A stretch of 64,000 nucleotides of DNA, taken from the NCBI RefSeq assembly GCF_016918015.1, contig NZ_JAERMK010000003.1, positions 133,465-197,464 of the forward strand. The letters run 5' to 3'. The position numbers and the translations under genes were made by a program. This DNA is from Glycomyces sp. YM15 (GTDB lineage: Bacteria; Actinomycetota; Actinomycetes; Mycobacteriales; Micromonosporaceae). The notes under the pieces are model-generated. The model saw only the letters and a list, made by a program, of their open reading frames with translations. It did not search any database and had not been told where the DNA came from. This document shows, one piece after another, positions 1 to 7,471 of the stretch. Within the stretch, counting starts at the first letter, position 1. Each line of letters starts with the position of its first letter.

Positions 1-87
1 CGGGGGGTGCGGTCTGGGGGGGGCGGGGCGGGGGGCCCCCCCCCCCGCCCCCCCCCCCCTCCCGCCACTTGACACAAGGAGAACGAC
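1..87. other. Low-complexity G/C tract at the window start
   Basis: The first ~60 bases are almost only runs of G then C, which is unlike the rest of the window. This most likely marks a contig end or a poorly resolved stretch rather than biology. From about base 64 normal sequence begins, and an AAGGAG ribosome-binding site sits just upstream of the first gene. No coding signal is seen in the tract. Confidence 0.6.
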
Positions 88-636
88 ATGACCGCTCACG
101 GCGTGACGCTCGAGCGTGCGGCCGACACCGACCTCCCCCTCTTCCGGAGGGAACTGCAGCGGGCGTTCACCGAAGCGGCCGCCGCATACGGCATCGGCGG
201 CGCAGAGGTCCCGATCCCTCCCGACGAGGACGTCCGAGCCTCATGCCGTGCGCCCGGAGCGGCCGTGTACCACGTGCTGCTCGAGGGAGCGAAGATCGGC
301 GGCGCGGTGCTGAGGATCGATGACCGGACGCGCCGCAACTCGCTGGATTTCTTCTACATCGCCCCGGAGCATCACGGCCGCGGGATCGGCCTGGCGGCGT
401 GGAGGGCGATCGAAGCCGCGTACCCGCAGACCGAGGTGTGGGAGACCGGGACGCCCTCCTTCGAGCAGCGCAACATCCACTTCTACGTCAACAAATGCGG
501 ATTCCACATCGTCGAGTTCTTCAACGAACACCATCCCGACCCCCACGACCCGCATGGAGAGGAAGCGGACGAGGACCATGCCGAACCTCCGGACGGCGAG
601 GGGTTCTTCAGGTTCGAAAAGATCATGCGGCCGTAG
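88..636 (+). CDS. GNAT-family N-acetyltransferase
   Basis: A 182-residue protein of the GNAT fold, which moves an acetyl group from acetyl-CoA to an amine. The substrate cannot be told. The core shows the usual strand with acidic residues (LDFFYIAPEHHGRGIG, about residues 85-100), where the HHGRGIG loop is the acetyl-CoA pyrophosphate-binding motif, and a late FYVNKCGFHIVEFF segment typical of GNAT motif B. The C-terminus is rich in Asp, Glu and His. The ATG at 88 follows an AAGGAG site, so the start is well supported. It stands alone on the + strand before an unrelated membrane protein. Confidence 0.85.
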   Translation: MTAHGVTLERAADTDLPLFRRELQRAFTEAAAAYGIGGAEVPIPPDEDVRASCRAPGAAVYHVLLEGAKIGGAVLRIDDRTRRNSLDFFYIAPEHHGRGIGLAAWRAIEAAYPQTEVWETGTPSFEQRNIHFYVNKCGFHIVEFFNEHHPDPHDPHGEEADEDHAEPPDGEGFFRFEKIMRP

Positions 637-774
637 GACCGCGGGGAAGCCGGGCCCGACCCGGTCGACTGCCGGCTTCCCCGCCGATCGGGGTCCCGGT
701 TCCCGCCGATCGGCGAGCCGGAAACCGCGTACTGCCGGGTGGTTCACGCCTTCCCGTCACCACAGAGTGAAGAC

Positions 775-2070
775 ATGACGCATTCGCAACCACCGCAAGA
801 GAAAGCGGCTCCGCATGAGCACGCATCTCCCTCGCTTCGAACTCCGGGCGAGCCCGACGACTCCGCCTTGACCGCTCCCCCTTCGAAGGGCGAGGCGTCG
901 ATGGGACGCCTCGTCGGCGTGGACCTGGCCCGCGCGCTGGCCGTGTTCGGCATGTATATCGTGCACGTCGGCCCGATGCTCTCGACCACGAGCGGTGTCG
1001 GCAGCTGGGTCCGCTACATGGCCGACGGGCACTCGTCGGTCCTGTTCGCCACCCTCGCCGGCTTCTCGCTGATGCTCATCGCCGGACGCAAGGAGCCCAA
1101 GACCGGCCTCGCCGGACGAAAAGCGAAGGCGCGCATCGCGATCCGTGCGGTCGTCCTGCTCGCCTTCGGCACCCTGCTCGCGAAGTTCTACGGCGACGTG
1201 ATCATCATCGGCTTCTACGGGGTCTACTTCCTCGTCGCCATGATGTTCCTCAAGCTGAGCGCGAAGACACTGGCGATCACCGCGGCGGCGCTCGCGGTCG
1301 TCGGGCCGCAGTCGGCGTTCCTCATGCGCCCGCTGCTGAGCGGCTCCTTCCAGCAGGCCGTCGACGCGTACGACCCGTTGGAGAAGCTCAGCGGCGTCGG
1401 CGTGATCGATCTGCTGTTCACCGGCTTCTACCCGACGATCCCCTGGATCGCGTTCGTGGTGGCGGGCATGGCCCTGGGACGAGTCGACCTGTCCGCCCCC
1501 GCCAACCAGCGCCGCCTCGCCGTCCTCGGCGCCGGACTCACGGCGACGGCCTACGGCCTGTCGCTGCTGCTGGCCGGCAAGGGCGCTCTGCGGAGCATGG
1601 CCGAGGACGGGTCCTCCGGCTCCTGGTCGGGTTCGGGTTCCGGCTCGTGGTCGGGTTCTTCGAAGCCGCCGATGGACAGCGGGTCGCTCGACTACCAGCC
1701 CTCGGTCAGGGAGCTGTTCGTCGCCGGGCCGCACAGCGGCACCACGTTCGACATCGTCGGCAGCGTCGGCATCGCGATCCTGGTGATCGTGGGCGCGACC
1801 TTCCTGATGGACCGCCTGCCGCGCCTTCGCCGCCTGATGACGCCGATCGTCGCGGTGGGCACGATGTCCCTGACGGCCTATGTCGGGCATTTCGTCGTCA
1901 TGTCCTCGCTGTCCCTGCCGGGCGGCGGTGTCCGCGGATCCTGGATCCCGGTCCTCACCCTCATCCTCGGAGCGATCGTCTTCGCCGCCATATGGTCCCG
2001 GTTCTTCAAGCGCGGGCCGCTCGAGTACCTGCTCAATCTCACCACCAAGCCGGCGAACCACCTTAAGTGA
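775..2070 (+). CDS. DUF418/DUF1624-like multi-pass membrane protein
   Basis: A polytopic membrane protein of about 431 residues with 8-10 hydrophobic segments. The start of the core, GRLVGVDLARALAVFGM, is the hallmark of the DUF1624/DUF418 group (relatives of heparan-alpha-glucosaminide N-acetyltransferase), and the last third has the matching TM bundle. A Ser/Gly/Trp-rich loop (about residues 280-305, SGSWSGSGSG type) is an unusual insertion between TM segments. The start is uncertain: ATG 775 has a weak GAAG site, GTG 739 has none, and ATG 901 lies directly before the conserved core. Function is unknown; an acyl-transfer or transport role is inference from the family. Confidence 0.75.
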   Translation: MTHSQPPQEKAAPHEHASPSLRTPGEPDDSALTAPPSKGEASMGRLVGVDLARALAVFGMYIVHVGPMLSTTSGVGSWVRYMADGHSSVLFATLAGFSLMLIAGRKEPKTGLAGRKAKARIAIRAVVLLAFGTLLAKFYGDVIIIGFYGVYFLVAMMFLKLSAKTLAITAAALAVVGPQSAFLMRPLLSGSFQQAVDAYDPLEKLSGVGVIDLLFTGFYPTIPWIAFVVAGMALGRVDLSAPANQRRLAVLGAGLTATAYGLSLLLAGKGALRSMAEDGSSGSWSGSGSGSWSGSSKPPMDSGSLDYQPSVRELFVAGPHSGTTFDIVGSVGIAILVIVGATFLMDRLPRLRRLMTPIVAVGTMSLTAYVGHFVVMSSLSLPGGGVRGSWIPVLTLILGAIVFAAIWSRFFKRGPLEYLLNLTTKPANHLK

Positions 2071-2075
2071 AGCCA

Positions 2076-2106
2076 GGGCCGGGGCGCGGCGATCGCACCC
2101 CGGCCC
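2076..2106 (+). terminator. Hairpin terminator after the DUF418-like gene
   Basis: A GGGCCGGGG / CCCCGGCCC stem of 9 bp (2076-2084 with 2098-2106) starts five bases after the stop codon at 2070. No T run follows, as is common for actinobacterial terminators. Confidence 0.6.
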
Positions 2107-2142
2107 CTGCGGGCCTCGCACCACCGCTTGCCCGAACGGCCT

Positions 2143-2173
2143 GGGGCGCCGAACCTGTACGGTTCGGCGCCCC
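2143..2173. terminator. Perfect 13-bp hairpin
   Basis: GGGGCGCCGAACC (2143-2155) pairs perfectly with 2161-2173 around a five-base loop. It lies between the DUF418-like gene and the GH12 remnant and could end transcription from either side. It may have belonged to a gene since lost from this spot. Confidence 0.55.
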
Positions 2174-2203
2174 TTGCCGCTTGCCGCAGGCTAGCGGAGG
2201 CTC

Positions 2204-2490
2204 CAGGACTGGTTGGCGCGCCCGATCGGCTCCTACGTCACCGACGTCAACCTCGGCGGCCAGAACTGGGCCCTCTACCAGGGCACCAACGGCGCGAACG
2301 CCGTCTACAGCTTCCTGGCCCGCAACCACACCACCGACACATGGGTGGACATCACCGCGCACGCCCAGTGGCTGGTGGCCAACGGCCGCATGCCGCGGGT
2401 TCGCATCGACGAGATCGCGTTCGGCTTCGAGATCACCTCGTCCGCCGGAGGCCGCAACTTCACCTGCAAACTACTCACTGTGGACCTAGC
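2204..2490 (+). pseudogene. C-terminal fragment of a GH12 endoglucanase
   Basis: About 90 codons read as the end of a family 12 glycoside hydrolase: WLARPIGSYV, then NLGGQNWALYQGTNGANAVYS, a DITAHAQWL segment, and a final strand with FGFEITSSAGG before LLTVDL. In intact GH12 enzymes the same order (P.GS..., G..W.LY.G.N, SF, the helix before the last strands, F.TEPF-like) closes the beta-jelly roll. Everything upstream, including the first catalytic Glu region, is missing, and a TAG stands in frame at 2192. The second catalytic Glu normally lies in the FGTE-like strand; here FGFEI keeps a Glu at that place. It faces the truncated GH74 gene tail to tail. No start codon or Shine-Dalgarno supports expression. 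Confidence 0.6.
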
Positions 2491-4468
2491 GAGCGATTCG
2501 CCGCCGCCGTCCAACCGCGCATGCGCTCGGCGCATCACAGCTAGAAATTCGATCGTGGCGCTTTTCCTGCCGTTGATCCGGCACCGGAAAAGCGCCACCG
2601 GCCTGATGCGCGAGCCGGAGTCCCTCGACGGGAGTCCAGGTCTGGCCGAGGTCGGTGCTGCACACCGGCGTGGTCGTCCCGTCCCCTGGAGACCAGACGA
2701 TCACCGCCCCGTCGGCGCTTACCGCGACGGTGCCCGCGTTGCCCCCGCCCGCGACGCCGTCCAGTCGCTTCGTGGTCAACCAGGTCGCACCGCGATCGAG
2801 GGAAACCCCCACGTGCCCGTCGACCTCGCCTTCCACATCGCCGGTGCCGACGACGACGTCGGGGTTCAGACCGGCGAAGTCGAGGCTGCGGCCGGACGTC
2901 CAGTTCGGGCGGCGGATCATGGCACCGGGCTGATCGAGGTCGGTCTGGACGAATCCGCCGAGGTCGCCCATAGCCGAGACGAGGGTCCCGCCGAGCGCGG
3001 CGATGTCCTGTACCGCGGTCTCCTCGATGCCTTGGACGCGGATGCCCACTTCGAACGGCTCGACCGGCAGCGGCACCTGGTGCCCGGCCGCGTCGTCCCA
3101 GCCGACCAGCGGGCCCTGCGCGTCCCAGGCCGTCAACTGCTCGGTGCCCCAGACGGTCCCGCCGATCCACATGATCCGGTCGGAGTCGTGCGGGTCGATC
3201 GAGAGGGCGTCGATCATCCAGCCGTGCTTGATCGCATAGGCCGGGCCGTCGTCGACCTTGCCGAAGGTCAGCCACTCGTTTCCGGTGGGGTCCAGGGTGA
3301 ACCGGTCGGTGCGCTCCGGAGGCCACGACCAGTTCGCGTCCCACGCGTAGTCCCAGCTGGTCTGCCAGGTGGCGCCGGAGTCCGTGGAACGGAACAGGAT
3401 CTCGTCGGGGTACCAGTGGTTCTCGGTCGCGGCCATCAGTGTCCCGGGGCGCTGCCGGTCGACGGTGATGCCGCCGAATCCGGGGATGGTGCCGAGGGGG
3501 TCGTACGCGGGGGTGATGTCGGTCCACTCGCCGGTGGCCAGCGCTAGACGCTGGATCGAGCCGCCTCGGCCGGTGGCGGGCGGGCCGTTGTAGGGTCCGG
3601 GGTTCCAGCTGGTGACGATGAACAGGTGGCCGTTCTCGTGGTCGATTGCGGCCTGCTTGGGGATGGTGCGGTTGCCGTCGGCGGTGCCGAGGGCTTCGGC
3701 CGCGCCAGGGACGGGCTGCCAGGTCCGGCCGCGGTCGGCGGAGACGTACAGCGGGTCGGCCGGGTCGGCGACGCCGACGAGGATCCGGCCGTCATCGGCG
3801 AACTCGACCCAGATGACGCCCTGGTTGTCGCCGGAGTAGGGGTCGCCGGGGGTGACGACGAAGTTCCCGGGGTTCGGAAAGTCGGTGACCTCGGCCCAGC
3901 TGCGGCCATGGTCGTGGGAGCGCCACAGGCCGTTGCCGTTCGGGGCTCCCAAGTAGACGACCGCGTTGTCGTGCGGGTCGACGGCCAGACGCTCGCCCAT
4001 GCCGCGGCCGGGCATGTTGCCGCCCTGCTTGAACGGCAACTCGGCCGCTCCCCAGGTCTCCCCGTAGTCGTCGGAGTAGAGGACCGCGCCGGAGGTCGGG
4101 TCCCAGTCGTTCGTGTAAGTCCCGACCGCCGCGTACACGCGGCCCGGCTCCACGGGGTCGGTGGCGACCGAGACGACGCCGGTCCAGCCCCAGTGGTCCC
4201 ACCCGATCCAGTCCAGCAGCGGCTTCCAGGTCTGGGTCGGTTCCTGCCAGCGGTAGAGGCCGCCGATATCGGTGCGGGCGTATATGAGGTCGGCTTCGGT
4301 CTCGTTGAAGACGATGCCGGGGACCCAGCCCCCGCCGTTCACGATCGCGTTGCGCCAGGTGTAGACGTCCTCGCAGCGGCCGGAGGCTTTGGCTTGGACG
4401 GCGGTGGGAACGGCGGCGGCTGCGAGCGCGGCGGTGCCGAGCGAAGCGGCGAGAGTGCGTCGTCGCAC
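2486..4468 (-). CDS. Secreted GH74 xyloglucanase, C-terminally truncated
   Basis: The protein (about 660 residues) is a family 74 endo-xyloglucanase, built from two seven-bladed beta-propellers that cut the glucan backbone of xyloglucan. A signal peptide (RRRTLAASLG then an Ala-rich core) ends near residue 27. The two catalytic Asp are visible, in ARTDIGGLYRW (about residue 67) and AMGDLGGF (about 500), and BNR/Asp-box repeats such as SDDYGETW and STDLGQTW are frequent. The start is taken as GTG 4468, because GGAG lies just upstream; an in-frame ATG at 4567 would add 33 residues with no signal function. Homology stops abruptly after the last Asp-box (TWTPVEGL). The reading frame then runs through a hairpin into non-homologous codons, so roughly the final propeller blades are gone. 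Activity is doubtful. Confidence 0.8.
   Translation of the reverse strand: MRRRTLAASLGTAALAAAAVPTAVQAKASGRCEDVYTWRNAIVNGGGWVPGIVFNETEADLIYARTDIGGLYRWQEPTQTWKPLLDWIGWDHWGWTGVVSVATDPVEPGRVYAAVGTYTNDWDPTSGAVLYSDDYGETWGAAELPFKQGGNMPGRGMGERLAVDPHDNAVVYLGAPNGNGLWRSHDHGRSWAEVTDFPNPGNFVVTPGDPYSGDNQGVIWVEFADDGRILVGVADPADPLYVSADRGRTWQPVPGAAEALGTADGNRTIPKQAAIDHENGHLFIVTSWNPGPYNGPPATGRGGSIQRLALATGEWTDITPAYDPLGTIPGFGGITVDRQRPGTLMAATENHWYPDEILFRSTDSGATWQTSWDYAWDANWSWPPERTDRFTLDPTGNEWLTFGKVDDGPAYAIKHGWMIDALSIDPHDSDRIMWIGGTVWGTEQLTAWDAQGPLVGWDDAAGHQVPLPVEPFEVGIRVQGIEETAVQDIAALGGTLVSAMGDLGGFVQTDLDQPGAMIRRPNWTSGRSLDFAGLNPDVVVGTGDVEGEVDGHVGVSLDRGATWLTTKRLDGVAGGGNAGTVAVSADGAVIVWSPGDGTTTPVCSTDLGQTWTPVEGLRLAHQAGGAFPVPDQRQEKRHDRISSCDAPSACAVGRRRRIAR
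2555..2598 (-). terminator. Long hairpin crossed by the GH74 reading frame
   Basis: GTGGCGCTTTTCC (2555-2567) pairs perfectly with 2586-2598. An inner TGCCG/CGGCA stem extends the hairpin to 18 bp with a two-base bulge. It looks like an intrinsic terminator but lies inside the present end of the GH74 frame. This suggests that the natural stop codon was once upstream of it and was lost in the truncation. Confidence 0.5.
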
Positions 4469-4507
4469 GAGTGCTCCAAAGGGGAGGGGGTGGTCGGGTT
4501 GGTAGGG

Positions 4508-4521
4508 AAACGTAAGCGTTT
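4508..4521. promoter_or_regulatory. LacI-like operator before the GH74 gene
   Basis: The inverted repeat AAACG-TAAG-CGTTT lies 40 bases upstream of the GH74 start. The central CG half-sites match the general style of LacI-family sugar repressor operators, and a related site precedes the GH92 gene at 60466. No LacI-type regulator is encoded nearby, so the binding protein would act in trans. Confidence 0.4.
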
Positions 4522-4707
4522 GGTTAGTTTTGAGCCTCAACATAACAAGCCGGTCCCTTTTGGGCAAGGGACTGGGCGAGGTTTTGTTCAGCGGGTTGAC
4601 AATTGGAGCCGACGCCTCGCAACGTGCCGAGTCGTGTTCGGTGCGTCGCGGAGCCGGGAGACGACGACGGCGATGCGGACCGTGGTCGGGGAGCGGACCG
4701 GTCGGGG

Positions 4708-5277
4708 TCAGCGCACGCCGGCCGCGTCGAGCAGGACGGCCACGGTGGGGGTGAGGAAGCCGTCAAGGTGCTCGGCGCCGATCCCGGCGCGCGCGCTGGC
4801 GCCGTCGAAGACCAGGGTGAGCTGCCGGGCGAGGAAGTCCGGATCAGCCGCCCCGCCCTGCTCGGCCTCGGCCCGGAAGAATGAGGTCAGGTCCGCTTTG
4901 ACCTGCCGTGCCACCCGGCTCGCGGGGTGGTCGGGGTCCTTGAGTTCGATCTCCGCCGACAGGTAGGGGCAGCCGCGGAACTCCGGGTCGGCCGACTGGG
5001 ATGCCACCTGCTCGAAGACGTGGAGGATCCGATCGCGGGCCGTTCGGCCGTCGTCCGCGGTGGGCAGGAGCCCCGCGACGTACGCCGAGGCGCGCCGGTC
5101 CAGACTGGCGGCCAGGAGCTCGTCCTTGCCGGCGAACAGCTGGTACATGGAGCGCTTGGACACACCGGCCGCCTTGCACAGCGCCTCGATGCCGATGTTG
5201 ACGCCTTCGCGGTAGGTGAGCGCAGCCGCCGCCTCCAGCAGCCGCTCTCGGGAACTGGGCTTCACGTCCGTGGTCAT
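4708..5277 (-). CDS. TetR/AcrR-family transcriptional repressor
   Basis: A 189-residue regulator. The N-terminal helix-turn-helix is clear (ERLLEAAAALTYREGVN, then IEALCKAAGVSKRSMYQLFAGKDEL, about residues 10-52). It is followed by an all-helical ligand domain with a CPYLSAEIELKDPDHPA segment around residues 100-116. It is divergent from the alpha/beta hydrolase at 5406, and the shared 128-bp gap carries three copies of a palindrome, so it very likely represses both itself and the hydrolase. The inducer is unknown; hydrolases in such pairs often act on the inducer, which is inference here. Confidence 0.88.
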   Translation of the reverse strand: MTTDVKPSSRERLLEAAAALTYREGVNIGIEALCKAAGVSKRSMYQLFAGKDELLAASLDRRASAYVAGLLPTADDGRTARDRILHVFEQVASQSADPEFRGCPYLSAEIELKDPDHPASRVARQVKADLTSFFRAEAEQGGAADPDFLARQLTLVFDGASARAGIGAEHLDGFLTPTVAVLLDAAGVR

Positions 5278-5309
5278 CGTGCCAGGCTAGCGCGATTCCG
5301 GCCAAACGA

Positions 5310-5379
5310 AAACTGATCGGTGTACCTCACTTGCATCGCGAAAACCGATCGGTTTACAATTGCTGAAACCGATCGGTTT
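5310..5379. promoter_or_regulatory. Triple TetR operator
   Basis: Two perfect 14-bp palindromes AAACCGATCGGTTT occupy 5342-5355 and 5366-5379, 24 bp apart. A third, degenerate copy AAACTGATCGGTGT lies at 5310-5323, next to the start of the TetR gene. The perfect pair sits next to the hydrolase start, so each divergent gene has its own operator. Confidence 0.7.
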
Positions 5380-5405
5380 ACAATCGAGCCTGAGGAGCAC
5401 CGACA

Positions 5406-6293
5406 ATGTCGAACGAAGCCCCGCGTCCCACCATCCGCATCCCCGGGACGACCAGCCACACCGTCCCCCCGCGCCACGCCCGCGAGGGGGCGCTGCGCTA
5501 CCTCAAGGCGGGCCGCGGCGCTCCCTTGGTCCTGCTGCACACCGTGCGCACCCAGGCCGAGCACTTCCGCGCCCTCATCCCACTGGTCGCGGACCGGTAC
5601 ACGGTGTACGCCCTCGACCTGCCCGGCATGGGCTACTCCGAGATCGTGCCCGGCGCCTCCTACGAAGAGCCCGCGATGCGCGCCGGAGTCGAACGGCTCC
5701 TGGCCGAGCTCGACCTCCACGACGTGACACTGCTCGGCGAGTCCATGGGCGCCACGCTCGCCCTGACCGCCGCCGCCGACCTGCCCGAGCGGGTCCGCCG
5801 CGTCATCGCGGTCAACACCTACGACTTCCGCGGCGGCATCGCCCGCTCAAGCCTCCTCGCCCGCGCCGTGATCAGCGGCGTCCGCGCCCCGCTGGTCGGC
5901 CCGGTAGTCGCCGGAGTCGAGCCCAAACCGGCCCTCCGCGCCATCCTCCAGGGCGGGCTCGGCGACAAGACCGCCCTCCACGAGGACTACGTGGACGAAC
6001 TCCTCCACGTCGGCACCCGCCCGGGCTACCCGACCGTCGCCCGCGGCGTCTACCTCAACCTCCCGAGCCTCATCGCGGCCCGCTCCCGCTACCGCGAGGT
6101 CAAAGCGCCCGTCCACTTCGTCTACGGCGAGCAGGACTGGTCCCGACCCTCGGACCGGGAGGCCAACCGGGCGCTGCTGCCCGACGCCGAGTTCACACAG
6201 GTCCCGGGCGTCGGCCACTTCATCGCTCTGGAACGGCCCGACCTGCTGGCCGAACTCTTGAACGCCCACGAAGGGACCGCGTCCGCGAACTGA
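5406..6293 (+). CDS. Alpha/beta hydrolase
   Basis: A 295-residue alpha/beta-hydrolase-fold enzyme. The nucleophile elbow is LLGESMGATLALT (about residues 109-121, Ser in GESMG), the oxyanion region is LVLLHTVRTQAEHF (about 39-52), and the catalytic His is in VPGVGHFIALE near 270. The acid is probably the Asp in YGEQDWSRPSD. A Thr-Val-Arg follows the oxyanion His instead of the usual Gly-X-Gly, which is a less common variant. ATG 5406 follows a GAGGAG site. It is divergently paired with the TetR gene and likely repressed by it. The substrate (ester, epoxide or lactone) cannot be inferred. Confidence 0.85.
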   Translation: MSNEAPRPTIRIPGTTSHTVPPRHAREGALRYLKAGRGAPLVLLHTVRTQAEHFRALIPLVADRYTVYALDLPGMGYSEIVPGASYEEPAMRAGVERLLAELDLHDVTLLGESMGATLALTAAADLPERVRRVIAVNTYDFRGGIARSSLLARAVISGVRAPLVGPVVAGVEPKPALRAILQGGLGDKTALHEDYVDELLHVGTRPGYPTVARGVYLNLPSLIAARSRYREVKAPVHFVYGEQDWSRPSDREANRALLPDAEFTQVPGVGHFIALERPDLLAELLNAHEGTASAN

Positions 6294-6337
6294 CGAACGA
6301 GGGTTGCGTGCGACACAAATCCTTCGAAGAAAAACCG

Positions 6338-6430
6338 GTCACGAACCCCGGCGCCGTCCCGCTCGCGCTCGAGGTCACCGACCCGGCGTCGATAGCGGCC
6401 GCGGCCGAGCAGGCCCAGGACGTCACCATA
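6338..6430 (+). pseudogene. Internal fragment of a short-chain dehydrogenase
   Basis: About 30 codons read VPLALEVTDPASIAAAAEQAQDVT, which matches the beta3-alphaC part of classical SDR enzymes (...ALDVTDPASVAAA...DV...). The N-terminal Rossmann glycine motif and the NNAG and YxxxK parts are absent. The piece stops at about 6430, exactly where a MerR fragment on the other strand begins. No start or Shine-Dalgarno is visible, so this is debris. Confidence 0.5.
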
Positions 6431-6476
6431 TCCGCAGGCTCAAGGACGTCCGCTCGGCCACCTCGCCGATCTGCAT
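6423..6476 (-). pseudogene. N-terminal stub of a MerR-family regulator
   Basis: From ATG 6476 the codons read MQIGEVAERTSLSLR, the first helix and turn of a MerR-family DNA-binding domain, which in intact genes continues TIRHYE or TLRYYE. Here the frame ends at once (IW then stop) at the junction with the SDR fragment. Only 15 codons remain, so the protein is not functional. A deletion that removed the middle of an SDR gene and most of the MerR gene explains both stubs. Confidence 0.55.
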
Positions 6477-6506
6477 GAACCCGCCGTCGTCCATCGTCAC
6501 CCCACC

Positions 6507-6893
6507 GTGGACTGCGGGCAGTGGCTCCCCTGGCGCGGGCGGCGCAACGCGAGCGGAACGAAGCTGATGCGATGCCGCTGCGGATGGTCGCGCCGCCTCG
6601 ACATGACGATCCTGCCCAACGGGGCGCTGGACCGGGGCCAGGAGCCGCGCACCGGTTTGCCGCTGTGGTTGCAGACCGAGTTCCGCGGGCGTCTCCTGTG
6701 GGCGGTGAACGAGCCCGATCTCGACTTCCTGGAGCGATTCGTGGCCGCCGGTGTGCGCGAGCAGAGCCGGGGCAACTCGACCTTGGCGAGCCGGCTCCCC
6801 GCCTGGATCAAGTCGGCCAAGCACCACCCCGCATTGGTCAAGGCGCTGGCCGGGATGCGGGCGACACTCCCGGAGTCGTTCAGCGCGACGTGA
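6507..6893 (+). CDS. Conserved hypothetical protein with Cys pair
   Basis: The reading frame encodes 128 residues from GTG 6507. The N-terminal third has Cys residues at 3, 23 and 25 (CRCGW), suggesting a damaged or partial zinc-binding knuckle. The rest is well ordered and rich in Leu and Trp: LPLWLQTEFRGRLLWAVNEPDLDFLERFVA followed by STLASRLPAWIKSAKHHPALVKALAGMR. The periodic hydrophobic pattern and biased third positions support real coding. I recognise the look of a family found in other actinomycetes but no function. The start is uncertain: ATG 6567 (MRCRCGW) is an alternative, and neither has a clear ribosome-binding site. Confidence 0.6.
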   Translation: MDCGQWLPWRGRRNASGTKLMRCRCGWSRRLDMTILPNGALDRGQEPRTGLPLWLQTEFRGRLLWAVNEPDLDFLERFVAAGVREQSRGNSTLASRLPAWIKSAKHHPALVKALAGMRATLPESFSAT

Positions 6894-6940
6894 ACGAGCC
6901 GGCCGGTCGGCGGATCGGGCGGGCCGAAGCGGCCCTGCCG

Positions 6941-7324
6941 TCAGCTCGCGAACGCCCACGGGCCGAAGCGTCCGATGGCGATGACGACGGCGATCATCAG
7001 GTAGACGAGATCGGCGATGGCCGTCTTCCGCTCGCCGCGGCGCAAGCGCATGGTCGTCGCCCCCACGAACAGGAAGGCCACGCAGGTGGCGGTCACGGGG
7101 ACCAGGATCGGGGCGATGTCGAGCGCGGCGGGGAGGATCAGGCCGATCGCGGCCAGGAATTCGAGGGCCGCGATGATCCGCAGCGAGGTCGGGCTGAAGT
7201 CGAGGACCCATTCGGCGGCAGGGCTGGTCGCGGCCATCCTCTCCCGCGGCACGAACGCCTTGGAGGTGCTGACGAGCAGGGCCGCGGCGAGCAGTCCCGT
7301 GAGGATCCAGAGGAAGAGGTTCAT
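6941..7324 (-). CDS. DoxX-family membrane protein
   Basis: A 127-residue, four-helix membrane protein. It begins with a transmembrane helix (FLWILTGLLAAALLVSTSKAF), then LRIIAALEFLAAIGLILPAAL, VTATCVAFLFVGATTMRLRRGE and LVYLMIAVVIAIG, the order and spacing seen in DoxX-like proteins. It is divergent from the ECF41 sigma gene (147-bp gap), a pairing that suggests common control. DoxX relatives are linked to redox or thiol stress; a specific role here is inference. Confidence 0.8.
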   Translation of the reverse strand: MNLFLWILTGLLAAALLVSTSKAFVPRERMAATSPAAEWVLDFSPTSLRIIAALEFLAAIGLILPAALDIAPILVPVTATCVAFLFVGATTMRLRRGERKTAIADLVYLMIAVVIAIGRFGPWAFAS

Positions 7325-7471
7325 GATCGGTTCCTTTGCGGTGTAGGCGGCCCGTTCGGGCCGTGGGCGGGGGAACGGGGCCCGTCGCGTGAGGCGGTCG
7401 TCGCAACGCTCGCCCGGCGTAGGATTTCGTTCCTTACTGCTCTGACGAACGGCGATGGGAAAACCAGACCG

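Noticed and set aside
2191-2220. Minus-strand NQSWSLR-stop, like the end of a ricin-B/CBM13 lectin
   Set aside because: Only about 10 codons match; too short to tell from chance.
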